Source: Salinibacterium hongtaonis
Lineage (GTDB): Bacteria > Actinomycetota > Actinomycetes > Actinomycetales > Microbacteriaceae
Assembly: GCF_003065485.1 (NCBI RefSeq)
Contig: NZ_CP026951.1
Span: forward strand, 1,984,001 to 2,048,000
DNA length: 64,000 nucleotides
Direction of reading: 5' to 3'
The first letter of the stretch is position 1; every line of letters begins with the position of its first letter. The position numbers and the translations under genes were made by a program. Shown here piece by piece: positions 16,224 through 24,876 of this stretch. Under the pieces are notes generated by a model, which saw only the letters and a list, made by a program, of their open reading frames with translations, had not been told where the DNA came from and did no database searches.

Positions 16224-16777
16224 CGTCCACCTCGATGGTTGCTCTCAGGGAGTGCCTTGGCCGGCTTGTCGCCAGTCTTGTGGGTTGCCGGATGACCAGC
16301 TTCGATCGCTGACCGCAGGAGAGCCCGACTCGCGTCGTCAGCGATGGCTCTAAGTGATTTCCGGACTGGGGCGGTCAAGTCTGCGGTGGCGAGGGTTTTC
16401 CGAATGTTGTCTGTGGCCGATGCTGTTACTGTGTCGAGCGATGGCTGGAGCTGGCGAAGTGCCGCCTGAGTGAAAGCGGCGGCGTCGATACCCTGGGTGA
16501 CGCGAGTGATCGCGCTCTCCGGGATGCTGCTTCCAGCGTTGGCGGGTCGAGCGCCGGTGCCAGTTTCTTCAACCGGTGCCCCATCGAGGCCAATGCCGAG
16601 GTAGTCGAGGATGAGGATGAGAGTGTCGAACGAGACGCCACCGTGTCCGCGCTCGATACGGGCGAGAGACTGCCTGGTGATCCCGGCAGCATCGGCCACA
16701 TCCTGCTGCGTGCGACCCTCAGCTTGACGACGCGTCTTGACGAGGCGGGCAAGATCTGCGGACTTGCTTATCTTCAT
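16220..16777 (-). CDS. hipB: HipB-type HTH antitoxin with a long C-terminal extension
   Basis: 185 residues, ATG 16777 with GAGGAGG upstream. Residues about 10-62 form an XRE/Cro HTH (LVKTRRQAEGRTQQDVAD, then ITRQSLARIERGHGG and the structural LDYLGIGL). Typical HipB is about 90 residues; here another 100 or so residues (SAITRVTQGIDAAAFTQAAL..., helical and Ala-rich) are added, which could be a second interaction or dimerization region. It should neutralize HipA and repress the operon through the sites upstream at 16809-16877. Confidence 0.88.
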   Translation of the reverse strand: MKISKSADLARLVKTRRQAEGRTQQDVADAAGITRQSLARIERGHGGVSFDTLILILDYLGIGLDGAPVEETGTGARPANAGSSIPESAITRVTQGIDAAAFTQAALRQLQPSLDTVTASATDNIRKTLATADLTAPVRKSLRAIADDASRALLRSAIEAGHPATHKTGDKPAKALPESNHRGGR

Positions 16778-16808
16778 GGGCGCCTCCTCGTTGTGTCACA
16801 TATATCGA

Positions 16809-16877
16809 ACATCTAGATGATGTCAGATAAATCTACCATCTGCATGAAGTTTGGTAAAGATAACATTCTAATGATGT
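16809..16877. promoter_or_regulatory. Paired candidate HipB operators upstream of hipBA
   Basis: ACATC-TAGAT-GATGT (16809-16823) is a perfect inverted repeat, and ACATT-CTAAT-GATGT (16863-16877) is a near copy with one arm mismatch. Both lie in unusually AT-rich DNA just upstream of the hipB start. Multiple spaced operators are usual for hipBA autoregulation. Confidence 0.6.
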
Positions 16878-16942
16878 GCGGAAAATATAACATAGCGTGC
16901 GAGCGCTGGACCGTGCGGGTACGACAGGTCGCGAGGTGGGGT

Positions 16943-17089
16943 TCACACGGCCGCTGCGAACTCAGCGAGCCGGCTCTGGCTGAGATTCTTCCGCATGTGA
17001 CGGACGCCGCCGCCAATCGCACGCACGTCCATCCGCCCGGCGAACACCGACTCCAGCTGCAGGTACTTCGTCGCGAGTGGGGATGCCAT
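16943..17089 (-). pseudogene. Unidentified C-terminal gene fragment
   Basis: A 48-codon reverse frame (MASPLATKYLQLESVF, later HMRKNLSQSRLAEFAAAV and TGA) has actinobacterial codon bias and, in a neighbouring frame just upstream, a hydrophobic VTIVVSLALVG that could have been joined to it before a frameshift. I do not recognise the family. It lies between hipB and ychF in the acquired region. Confidence 0.35.
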
Positions 17090-17152
17090 CAACCCACCAG
17101 CGCCAGTGAGACGACAATGGTCACGGCGATTGCCTCATTCGATCAACTGCCA

Positions 17153-17287
17153 TCACTCAGCCACCTCGCCGCTCCCCAAAACACCCTTAGAGGACTTCTG
17201 AGCTGACGGCGCCGAACAGGCGACAAGTGTGGCCGCTACTGAGATCACAGCCATAGTGCCAAGTGTCCTGCACTGCAGACTTCTCAT
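17153..17287 (-). CDS. Very short lipoprotein, possibly a truncated gene
   Basis: 44 residues from ATG 17287. The start is a lipoprotein signal peptide: MRSLQCRTLGTMAVISVAA then a lipobox LVAC, followed by SAPSAQKSSKGVLG and a stop at 17153. No mature domain follows, so it is either a small lipoprotein or, more likely, the 5' stub of a larger one cut by the rearrangements near the ychF end. The remaining bases from 17288 to 17411 show no gene. Confidence 0.4.
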   Translation of the reverse strand: MRSLQCRTLGTMAVISVAATLVACSAPSAQKSSKGVLGSGEVAE

Positions 17288-17411
17288 GTTTCGAGCATGT
17301 CATCGCTCCCGACGCTAGTCCACGGTGCTGCGGCTCTAGACGCAGAGTCGTAACTTGGACACACTGGCCCATGCCGAGGTACCGCACTGAAAGCCCTAAT
17401 CAGAGCCTTAA

Positions 17412-18488
17412 CTACACGTTAAATCTGAACTCGACCACGTCGCCATCCTGCATGACGTAGTCCTTGCCCTCCATGCGGGCCTTGCCCTTGGCGCGGGCCT
17501 CTGCGACCGAACCGGTCTCCATGAGGTCCTCGAACGAGATGACCTCGGCCTTGATGAAGCCCTTTTCGAAGTCGGTGTGGATGACGCCAGCCGCCTGGGG
17601 TGCCTTGGCTCCCTGCGGGATCGTCCACGCGCGGGTCTCCTTGGGGCCGGCCGTGAGGTAGGTCTGCAGGCCGAGGGTGGCGAAGCCGATGCGGGCGAGC
17701 TGGTCGAGACCGCTCTCTTCCTGACCGGTGCTGGCGAGCAGCTCGGCGGCGTCGTCGGGCTCGAGCTCGATGAGCTCAGACTCGAGCTTGGCGTCGAGGA
17801 ACACGGCCTTCGCCGGGGCGACCAGCGCGGCCAGCTCGTCGAGCTTTGCCTTGTCGCCGAGAACATCCTCGTCGACGTTGAAAACGTAGATGAACGGCTT
17901 AGCCGTCAGCAGACCGAGCTCGCGAATGGGCTCAAGGTCGAGCTTGGTGTTGGCGGAGAGCGGCTTGCCCTCGTTCAGCCAGTCGCGGGCGGCCTTGGCC
18001 GTTTCGAGCACGATGGGCTCGGTGCGCTTGGTCTTGACCTCTTTTTCGTAGCGCTCGATAGCCTTCTCGACGGTCTGGAGGTCGGCGAGAACCAGCTCGG
18101 TGTTGATGGTCTCCATGTCGCTGGCAGGGTTGACCTTGCCGTCGACGTGCACAACATCCTCGTCGCTGAAGGCACGCACCACCTGGGCGATGGCATCCGC
18201 CTCACGAATGTTCGCGAGGAACTTGTTGCCGAGGCCCTCGCCCTCGCTCGCGCCCTTGACGATGCCGGCGATGTCGACGAACGACACGGGGGCCGGCAGG
18301 ATGCGCTCGCTGCCGAACACCTCGGCAAGCTTTGCGAGACGCGCATCGGGCAGGTTCACGATGCCAACGTTCGGCTCGATCGTGGCGAACGGATAGTTCG
18401 CGGCGAGCACCGAGTTCTTGGTCAGCGCGTTGAAGAGGGTTGACTTGCCCACATTGGGGAGTCCGACGATTGCAATAGTGAGAGCCAC
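17412..18488 (-). CDS. ychF: YchF/Obg-family redox-regulated P-loop ATPase
   Basis: 358 residues, full length. GLPNVGKST (G1, residues 9-17) and DIAGIVKGASEGEGLGNKFL (G3) are clear; the G4 position reads NVDE instead of NKxD, the feature that makes YchF prefer ATP over GTP. The TGS domain ends in GDVVEFRFNV. The protein binds ribosomes and modulates stress translation. Its 3' end is copied in three short sequences to the left, which suggests use as an integration site. The final codons (AGA, TTT) are less GC-rich than the rest, as if supplied by foreign DNA. Confidence 0.95.
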   Translation of the reverse strand: MALTIAIVGLPNVGKSTLFNALTKNSVLAANYPFATIEPNVGIVNLPDARLAKLAEVFGSERILPAPVSFVDIAGIVKGASEGEGLGNKFLANIREADAIAQVVRAFSDEDVVHVDGKVNPASDMETINTELVLADLQTVEKAIERYEKEVKTKRTEPIVLETAKAARDWLNEGKPLSANTKLDLEPIRELGLLTAKPFIYVFNVDEDVLGDKAKLDELAALVAPAKAVFLDAKLESELIELEPDDAAELLASTGQEESGLDQLARIGFATLGLQTYLTAGPKETRAWTIPQGAKAPQAAGVIHTDFEKGFIKAEVISFEDLMETGSVAEARAKGKARMEGKDYVMQDGDVVEFRFNV

Positions 18489-18586
18489 GAGAGATAAGGC
18501 TACCGTGACCCGGCTGAATCAATCTGCGACGAACCACGCCGGTCCTCGCGGCGGGCGGCGTCGGATGCTCGTGAGACGATCTTTAT

Positions 18587-19189
18587 GTGCCAGTGAATTT
18601 CACCGCGATCGACTTTGAGACCGCCAATTCGTCCAGCGCCTCGGCGTGCTCCGTGGGTCTCGTGAAGGTGCGAGACGGCATCGTCGTGGACAAGGCATCC
18701 TGGTTCATCAAGCCGCCGGTTGGGCACGACGCGTTTCTCGAATGGAATACCCGCATCCACGGAATCGTCGAAGAGGATGTTGCGGATGCTCTGGGCTGGG
18801 CCCAGCAGCTGCCCGATTTGATCGCATTCGCCGACGGCGACCACCTCGTCGCCCACAACGCCCGCTTCGACATGGGCGTCATCTCCGGCGCCTGCGCCGC
18901 CACCCTGCAGGAGACGCCGTCATTCGACTACCTGTGCAGCCTGCAGGTGGCCCGCAAAACCTACAACCTCGACTCCTATCGCCTGCCGGTCGCGGCCATG
19001 GCGGCGGGGTTTGAAGATTTTCGCCACCACGATGCCTTGGCCGACGCTGAGGCGTGCGCGGCGATCATCGTGCACGCGGCCAAGCGCCACGAGGCCACAG
19101 ACATCCCTCACCTGGCCACGATCGCCGGGGCGAACATCAAGTCGATCGGCGCTGCCGCCGCCGACAACGCCCCGATGGTGCTGAGCTAG
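18587..19189 (+). CDS. DEDDh 3'-5' exonuclease (DNA polymerase III epsilon-like)
   Basis: 200 residues from GTG 18587. Exonuclease motifs: FTAIDFETAN (Asp9, Glu11), HNARFDMGVI (motif II Asp), and HHDALADAEA (motif III with His and Asp). The C-terminal 40 residues lack a BRCT or helicase domain. Such proteins act in proofreading, repair or RNA trimming; the exact substrate is unknown. It is divergent from ychF and its stop overlaps the convergent DUF2470 gene by four bases. Confidence 0.85.
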   Translation: MPVNFTAIDFETANSSSASACSVGLVKVRDGIVVDKASWFIKPPVGHDAFLEWNTRIHGIVEEDVADALGWAQQLPDLIAFADGDHLVAHNARFDMGVISGACAATLQETPSFDYLCSLQVARKTYNLDSYRLPVAAMAAGFEDFRHHDALADAEACAAIIVHAAKRHEATDIPHLATIAGANIKSIGAAAADNAPMVLS

Positions 19190-19470
19190 TTTCCCTGCGC
19201 TGCGGTGGCGCGTTCGTAGAGCAGAAACAGGTCAGCGCGCACCTCGTCGCGGCTGTGGAGCTCGTGGCTCCACGGAACCTCCACCTGAGATTCCTGCCCG
19301 GCCACAGTGGCGGTGAACACGGCGCGCTTCTCGTCGAACGACGTCATGGTCGCCGATTCTGCGTCGGCTACACCGCCCAGGGCCCGCACAATCTGCAGGG
19401 TGATCCCAGGCTGGCTGGTGTTCATATAGTTCGTGATCGCGGTGACAACATCGTCAGAAAAAGTGCTCAT
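19186..19470 (-). CDS. DUF2470-like small protein
   Basis: 94 residues from ATG 19470. ITLQIVRALGGVADAESATMTSFDEK resembles the DUF2470 pattern (A-x-x-x-G-x-x-D-A-x-x-A-x-M-x-x-x-D), followed by VEVPWSHELHSRDEVRADLF at the end of the domain. This domain occurs alone or fused to split-barrel heme/flavin proteins; here it stands alone with no catalytic motif. Function unknown. Confidence 0.65.
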   Translation of the reverse strand: MSTFSDDVVTAITNYMNTSQPGITLQIVRALGGVADAESATMTSFDEKRAVFTATVAGQESQVEVPWSHELHSRDEVRADLFLLYERATAAQGN

Positions 19471-19562
19471 ACGGCAATCGTGCCACCTTTCGCTGGCCTC
19501 CCGCTTTCGAGGCTCGCCGCCGTGCAGATCCCGATGTCGGATGCTCCGGGCACACTGGAATC

Positions 19563-20897
19563 ATGGATCCCGTCGTGCTTCTCATCATCGGCCTCGTGCT
19601 CGGTCTCATCGTGGGTGCCGCGCTCGGGGTTGTCGTCGCGCGCTCCCGCCAGGCCGGGGCGGCCACCGGCACCGCCGCTGTTCTCGAGGCCCGCCATGAG
19701 ACCGCCCTCAGCGAGCTCCGGGCGCGCGAGCAGGCGGCCCAGGCACAGCTTGCTGCCGAGCTCGCGTTTACGCAGGCGACCGCGGATGCTCTGCGCGAGC
19801 AGGTCAGCGGCTTGCAGCAGCAACACCGCGAGCTAATGGAACGCCAGCGCCTCGACCAGCAAGCCCACACGGAGCGCGAGCGCGTCGAAAGCCGCGTGCT
19901 GCAGGCGCTCACTCCCGTGCAGGAGAATCTGCGGGCGATGCAGCACAAGGTCACCGAGCTGGAGGAACAGCGCAGCCGCCAGCACGGCGAACTCAGCCAG
20001 CAGCTGCGTTCGGCAACTGAGTCTGAAGAGCGCCTGCGCAGCACCGCGGAGGCACTCGCCTCTGCCCTCAAGAGCAACAGCACCCGCGGAGTCTGGGGCG
20101 AAACCCAGCTTCGCAACGTCGTCGAGGCGGCCGGGCTCATCGAGCGCGTCGACTTCGATGTTCAGGCCAGCATCACATCGGATGCCGGCGCGGGCCGCCC
20201 CGACATGGTCGTCCACCTTCCCGGCGGCAAGAACATTGCCGTCGACGCGAAGGTGCCGTTCACCTCCTACCTCGAGGCAAGCCAGATCGCGGTGACGGCG
20301 ACAGGTGAGGAGGGCGCCAAGCGCGAGCAGCTCATTCGCGCCCACGTGAAGGCCCTGCGCTCGCACATCGACACCCTGGCAGGCAAGACCTACTGGGCGG
20401 GGCTCGACGCCTCTCCCGAGATGGTGATCGCCTTCATTCCCAGTGAGTCCCTCGTCTCAAGCGCCCTCGAAGCTGACCCGTCGATCATGGACTACGCGTT
20501 CTCCAAGCGCGTTGCCCTCGCCTCACCGGTCACCCTGTGGTCGGTGCTCAAGACGGTTGCGTTCAGCTGGCAGCAGGATGTGCTCACGGCCGACGCGAAG
20601 CAGTTGTTCGATCTGAGCAAGGAGCTCTACGCCCGCCTGAGCCGGCTCTCCGACCATGTGGAGAAGCTCGGACGGTCCATTGAGCGGAGCGTGAAGGACT
20701 ACAACTCGTTCGTCGGCTCGCTCGAGCGCCAGGTGCTCCCCAGCGCCCGCAAGCTCGGCGCCCTCGATGAATCGAAGGTCCTGGGCACGCTGCCCGGCAT
20801 CGAAGAGACCCCTCGCCTGCTTACGGCGTTCGAGCTGACGTCAACTACAGACGACGACACCGATCCAATGCCGACTCGGCCAGAACTCGTCTCCTAG
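19563..20897 (+). CDS. rmuC: RmuC family DNA recombination limiting protein
   Basis: 444 residues. One N-terminal membrane helix (residues 3-25, VVLLIIGLVLGLIVGAALGVVV split), then a long coiled coil to about residue 165, then the RmuC domain with RGVWGETQLRNVVEAAGL, DMVVHLPGGKNIAVDAKVPF and YWAGLDASPEMVIAFIP. The Asp-Lys pair in VDAKVPF matches a PD-(D/E)XK nuclease-like core. RmuC limits inversion at short inverted repeats. It converges on glpX. Confidence 0.93.
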   Translation: MDPVVLLIIGLVLGLIVGAALGVVVARSRQAGAATGTAAVLEARHETALSELRAREQAAQAQLAAELAFTQATADALREQVSGLQQQHRELMERQRLDQQAHTERERVESRVLQALTPVQENLRAMQHKVTELEEQRSRQHGELSQQLRSATESEERLRSTAEALASALKSNSTRGVWGETQLRNVVEAAGLIERVDFDVQASITSDAGAGRPDMVVHLPGGKNIAVDAKVPFTSYLEASQIAVTATGEEGAKREQLIRAHVKALRSHIDTLAGKTYWAGLDASPEMVIAFIPSESLVSSALEADPSIMDYAFSKRVALASPVTLWSVLKTVAFSWQQDVLTADAKQLFDLSKELYARLSRLSDHVEKLGRSIERSVKDYNSFVGSLERQVLPSARKLGALDESKVLGTLPGIEETPRLLTAFELTSTTDDDTDPMPTRPELVS

Positions 20898-20913
20898 CGC
20901 GCAGGACCGGTGG

Positions 20914-21906
20914 TTACTCTTCGAGCCACTTCGAAACGAGGTGATCGGCAGAAACTCGGCGAATCGTGCCGGAATGCGAGCGAAGAACGATGCTCTCGGT
21001 GCGGATGATCGGCCCGAGCCTGCGAACGCCCGCCACCATCTCGCCGTCGGTCACGCCGGTAGCCACAAAGAAGGTGTTCTCGCCGCTGACCAGGTCATCG
21101 GCTTCATACACGTGGCCGAACTTGAGGCCCGCGTCGAGACCCTTCTGGCGCTCGTCGTCGGTGCTCGGCACGAGGCGTCCCTGAATGAACCCGCCGAGTG
21201 CCTTGATGGCTGCAGCGGTCGCGACTCCCTCGGGGCTTCCGCCGACTCCGACACACATGTCGATGCGGCTTTCATAGCGTGCAGCGTTGATGCCGCCGGC
21301 GACGTCACCGTCGAGCATGAGGCGGGTACCGGCACCGGCTTCGCGGATCTCCTCGATGAGCTGCGCGTGGCGGGGGCGGTCGAGAACAGCAACGCGAAGC
21401 GCCGAAACGTCCTTGTCCAGCGCCTTGGCCAGAGCACGGATGTTCTCGCCGATGGGCTTGCGGATGTCGATGACACCGCCACGACCGGCGGCACCCGTAA
21501 CGATCTTGTCCATGTAGAAGACCGAAGAAGCGTCGAGCATGGTGCCGCGATCTGAGACGGCGATCATGGAGATCGCGTTCTGCCGACCCGCTGCGGTGAG
21601 AGAAGTGCCGTCGATCGGGTCGACCGCAATGTCGCAGGCCGGCCCGTTGCCGTTGCCGACGTGCTCGCCGTTGTAGAGCATGGGCGCTTCGTCTTTTTCG
21701 CCCTCGCCAATGACGACTACTCCGTCGAAATCGACCGTGCCGAGAAACTTGCGCATGGCATCGACGGCAGCGCCGTCGGCCTTGTTCTTGTCTCCGTGAC
21801 CGATCCAGGGGTACGCGCGGATCGCGGCGGCCTCTGTTGCCCGCACAAGCTCCATGGCGAGGTTGCGGTCAGGATGCTCGATCATGGTGCGGTCGGAGTC
21901 GTTCAC
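20914..21906 (-). CDS. glpX: Class II fructose-1,6-bisphosphatase
   Basis: 330 residues, full length. It hydrolyses fructose-1,6-bisphosphate to fructose-6-phosphate in gluconeogenesis. Metal and substrate motifs of the Li-sensitive phosphatase superfamily: IGEGEKDEAPMLYNGE and DPIDGTSLTAAGRQN, then GVGGSPEGVATAAA. In Actinobacteria GlpX is usually the main gluconeogenic FBPase. It is divergent from the class II aldolase gene, so enzymes acting on the same metabolite share an intergenic region; a TAGACT box upstream on each strand may be a -10 element. Confidence 0.95.
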   Translation of the reverse strand: MNDSDRTMIEHPDRNLAMELVRATEAAAIRAYPWIGHGDKNKADGAAVDAMRKFLGTVDFDGVVVIGEGEKDEAPMLYNGEHVGNGNGPACDIAVDPIDGTSLTAAGRQNAISMIAVSDRGTMLDASSVFYMDKIVTGAAGRGGVIDIRKPIGENIRALAKALDKDVSALRVAVLDRPRHAQLIEEIREAGAGTRLMLDGDVAGGINAARYESRIDMCVGVGGSPEGVATAAAIKALGGFIQGRLVPSTDDERQKGLDAGLKFGHVYEADDLVSGENTFFVATGVTDGEMVAGVRRLGPIIRTESIVLRSHSGTIRRVSADHLVSKWLEE

Positions 21907-22069
21907 ACTGGTCCTTCACTTGCGAAGCGGATTCTGCACGCGGCGGGTGCCGCGGTGGTCAGTCTATCGAGCCTCAACCACTCCCCTTGGCGGAGGGATG
22001 CTGGCTAGACTTTGAGCCGTTCCCGTTCGTTTTGCCGTTCGCTACATCGTTCCGCCAAAAGGAGACGCA

Positions 22070-23095
22070 ATGCCCATCGCCACCCCCGACCAGTACGCCG
22101 AGATGCTGGACAAGGCTAAGAAGCAGGGCTTCGCCTACCCGGCAATCAACGTGTCGTCCTCTCAGACGGTCAACGCCGTGCTGCAGGGTCTCACGGAGGC
22201 GGGATCTGACGGCATCATCCAGGTCTCCACCGGCGGTGCCGACTACTGGGCCGGCCATTCAGTGAAGAACCGAGCATCCGGCGCCCTTGCGTTTGCCGCA
22301 TTCACGCGCGAAGTGGCCAAGAACTACCCCATTACCGTGGCGCTGCACACGGACCACTGCCCCAAAGATGCGCTTGACGGCTTCGTTCTGCCCCTGATCG
22401 AGGCCAGCGAGGAGTCGGTTCGCAACGGTGGAGAGCCGATCTTCCAGTCCCATATGTGGGACGGTTCGGCCGTGCCGCTCGGCGAGAACCTTGAGATCGC
22501 CAAGACCCTCCTCCCCCGCATGAAGAACATCAACTCGATTCTCGAGGTTGAGATCGGCGTTGTCGGTGGCGAAGAAGACGGCGTGAGCCACGACATCAAC
22601 GAGCACCTGTACACGACGCTCGACGACGCCATTGCTACCGTCGAGGCTCTCGGCTTCGGCGAGCAGGGCCGCTACATGGCCGCGCTCACGTTCGGCAACG
22701 TTCACGGGGTGTACAAGCCCGGCAATGTGAAGCTGCGCCCGGAGCTGCTGCGCGAGATTCAGGATGGCCTGAGCGCCAAGTACGGACGCGACGCCCTGCC
22801 TCTCGACCTCGTGTTCCACGGTGGGTCTGGTTCGACAGCGGAGGAGATCGCCACTGCGGTCGCCAACGGTGTCGTCAAGATGAACATCGACACCGACACG
22901 CAGTATGCGTTCAGTCGTTCGGTAGCCGACACCGTGTTCAAGAACTACGACGGGTTCCTCAAGGTCGACGGCGAGGTCGGCAACAAGAAGGTCTACGACC
23001 CGCGCTCATGGGGCAAGAAGGCCGAATCCGCCATGGCCGCCCGTGTGGTCGAGGGCGCCCAGCAGCTTGGCTCGGCCGGCAAGTCAGGTTCCTAA
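22070..23095 (+). CDS. fbaA: Class II fructose-bisphosphate aldolase
   Basis: 341 residues, ATG 22070 with AAAGGAG upstream. Zinc-dependent aldol cleavage of fructose-1,6-bisphosphate to DHAP and glyceraldehyde-3-phosphate. Signatures include ALHTDHCPKD (Zn His and catalytic Asp), EVEIGVVGGEEDGV, TFGNVHGVYKPG and VFHGGSGSTAEEI (Zn/phosphate loop), with NIDTDTQYAF near the end. Length fits the class IIA form. A strong terminator follows. Confidence 0.96.
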   Translation: MPIATPDQYAEMLDKAKKQGFAYPAINVSSSQTVNAVLQGLTEAGSDGIIQVSTGGADYWAGHSVKNRASGALAFAAFTREVAKNYPITVALHTDHCPKDALDGFVLPLIEASEESVRNGGEPIFQSHMWDGSAVPLGENLEIAKTLLPRMKNINSILEVEIGVVGGEEDGVSHDINEHLYTTLDDAIATVEALGFGEQGRYMAALTFGNVHGVYKPGNVKLRPELLREIQDGLSAKYGRDALPLDLVFHGGSGSTAEEIATAVANGVVKMNIDTDTQYAFSRSVADTVFKNYDGFLKVDGEVGNKKVYDPRSWGKKAESAMAARVVEGAQQLGSAGKSGS

Positions 23096-23106
23096 GCCAC
23101 AAACAC

Positions 23107-23146
23107 AAGATGGGGCGGTCGCGCACAGCGCGGCCGCCCCATCTTT
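23107..23146. terminator. Bidirectional hairpin terminator after fbaA
   Basis: AAGATGGGGCGG (23107-23118) pairs with CCGCCCCATCTT (23134-23145) and ends in TTT; the A-rich lead suits the convergent gene ending at 23171 as well. Confidence 0.85.
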
Positions 23147-23170
23147 GCGTAGCTGCAGATGCCTGCAGCG

Positions 23171-23788
23171 CTACGGCACGAACGAGGGGTTCGACGCCAC
23201 GTAGTCGGCGAAACCGGGGTCTGCGAGCAGCGCGGCCATCGACACGGCAAGCACGACAAGCGCGGCGATCGCCCCAGCGACCAGCGGAATCCACCACGTG
23301 ATGCGATTGCGCCGCAGCGACGCGAACGATGCCCACGCGGTGAAGAGCCACAGCACCGCCTGGGTGATTGCGGCGGCCAGCCCGAGCGAAGCGGCGAACT
23401 GCCCCTGGGTGTACTCGCCGATGCCGTACTGCTCAAAGACAGTGTTGAGCCCTTCGGCAAGCGAAAGCAATCCCGGTGTCGTCGTAATCACGGTGACCAG
23501 ACCAAACGCGAGAAGCGCGAAGGTGACGAAACGGTCGACAGGATGCCGCGGGCGGCTTGCCGCGGCGGGCGCTGTGGGTGCACCACCGGAGGCCGCTTGC
23601 GATAGCCCGGCGGTGTGAGCGACGGGGGCAGGCTCCGAGGATGCGGTCGATGCTGCGGGCGTCGGAGCTGTGAGCGAGGCGAGGTACTTGCGGTACTCCT
23701 CGATGGTCATGCCTCGCGCCTGCGCGACCTCCTCGGGAGTGGCGTATGCGCCGTAGGCGGGCCGTGGTCGGGCGGCGTTGTCACTCAT
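23171..23788 (-). CDS. Membrane protein of the DUF6264-like type
   Basis: 205 residues from ATG 23788; a long upstream extension lies inside ispH and is rejected. The N-terminal cytoplasmic part reads [31 protein letters not shown], then a Pro/Ala/Ser-rich linker (about residues 40-85), then four hydrophobic segments to the end. I associate this layout with a Microbacteriaceae family (DUF6264) without known function. The start overlaps the ispH stop by four bases, so translation is coupled and it belongs to the ispH transcript. Confidence 0.75.
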   Translation of the reverse strand: MSDNAARPRPAYGAYATPEEVAQARGMTIEEYRKYLASLTAPTPAASTASSEPAPVAHTAGLSQAASGGAPTAPAAASRPRHPVDRFVTFALLAFGLVTVITTTPGLLSLAEGLNTVFEQYGIGEYTQGQFAASLGLAAAITQAVLWLFTAWASFASLRRNRITWWIPLVAGAIAALVVLAVSMAALLADPGFADYVASNPSFVP

Positions 23789-24876
23789 GGGGTTTGCCAA
23801 TCTAGTTTGCGGGTGCGGCCACCGAGGCCGCGAGCATCCGGCTGCCCTGAGACATCGCGCCGAAGCTCTTTGGGCAGGGAGAACATGAGGTCCTCCTCCG
23901 CGGTGACAACCTGGTCGACATCTCGATATCCGGCGAAGGCGAGGTCGGCGAGTACTTGCTGCACGAGAACCTCGGGCACGGAGGCTCCTGAGGTCACGCC
24001 GACGGTGGCAACGCCATCGAGCCACTCCTGCCGAATCTCGCTGGCATAGTCGACTCGGTAGGCGGCCTTGGCCCCATATTCGAGGGCGACCTCAACGAGG
24101 CGAACACTGTTGGAGCTATTGGATGATCCGACGACGATGACCAGATCGGCATCCTCGGCCACCTTGCGCACGGCGACCTGGCGGTTCTGGGTCGCGTAGC
24201 AAATGTCATCGCTCGGCGGGTCTTGAAGGTGGGGGAACCGCGCACGAAGAAGGCGCACCGTCTCCATGGTCTCGTCAACGCTCAGGGTGGTCTGCGAAAG
24301 CCAGACGAGTTTGTCGGTCTCTGGCACGATCAGCGTGGCAACATCGTCTGGGCTATTGACCAGGGTTGTGCGCTCGGGGGCGTGGCCCATCGTGCCCTCG
24401 ACCTCCTCGTGACCGGCGTGGCCGATCAGCAGGATGTGAAAGTCGTCTCGCGAGAATCGGGTCGCCTCACGGTGCACCTTGGTCACGAGCGGGCAGGTGG
24501 CGTCGATGGCTTCGAGTTCGCGATCCTTCGCGCCCTGGACTACTGCGGGTGAGACGCCGTGGGCGCTGAAAACAAGGTGGGAACCACGGGGCACCTCGTC
24601 GACCTCGTCGACAAAGATTGCGCCCTTCTGCTCAAGGGTCGAGACAACGTGAACGTTGTGAACGATTTGCTTGCGCACATAAACGGGCGCACCGTAGTGC
24701 TCAAGGGCCTTTTCTACCGCGACAACAGCGCGGTCGACTCCCGCGCAATAGCCTCGAGGAGCGGCAAGAATAACCCGCTTTGCCCCGGCAACGGGCTCGT
24801 CGCGAAGTTGTTCCCGACGGACGGGAACAACAGGGTCGGCGATGGCCTGAAGACGGCCGTTAGTGATCGTGCTCAC
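23785..24876 (-). CDS. ispH: 4-hydroxy-3-methylbut-2-enyl diphosphate reductase
   Basis: 363 residues. Last step of the non-mevalonate (MEP) isoprenoid pathway, reducing HMBPP to IPP and DMAPP with a [4Fe-4S] cluster. The three cluster cysteines are Cys44 ([10 protein letters not shown]), Cys128 (DATCPLVTK) and Cys226 ([11 protein letters not shown]), with [10 protein letters not shown] as the substrate loop. The catalytic Glu lies in [12 protein letters not shown]. It is divergent from xseA, as often seen in Actinobacteria. Confidence 0.96.
   Translation of the reverse strand: MSTITNGRLQAIADPVVPVRREQLRDEPVAGAKRVILAAPRGYCAGVDRAVVAVEKALEHYGAPVYVRKQIVHNVHVVSTLEQKGAIFVDEVDEVPRGSHLVFSAHGVSPAVVQGAKDRELEAIDATCPLVTKVHREATRFSRDDFHILLIGHAGHEEVEGTMGHAPERTTLVNSPDDVATLIVPETDKLVWLSQTTLSVDETMETVRLLRARFPHLQDPPSDDICYATQNRQVAVRKVAEDADLVIVVGSSNSSNSVRLVEVALEYGAKAAYRVDYASEIRQEWLDGVATVGVTSGASVPEVLVQQVLADLAFAGYRDVDQVVTAEEDLMFSLPKELRRDVSGQPDARGLGGRTRKLDWQTP

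Noticed and set aside
16817-17206. 129-codon forward frame between hipB and ychF
   Set aside because: Covers the hipB operator region and the reverse-strand fragments; mixed composition, no ribosome site or motif.
17577-18443. 288-codon frame antisense to ychF
   Set aside because: The opposite strand is a full-length YchF; repeated Leu/Val/Glu pattern is a codon artefact.
23789-24025. N-terminal extension of the small membrane protein into ispH
   Set aside because: Arg/Cys-rich antisense-like sequence inside the conserved ispH C-terminus; ATG 23788 with four-base overlap is better.
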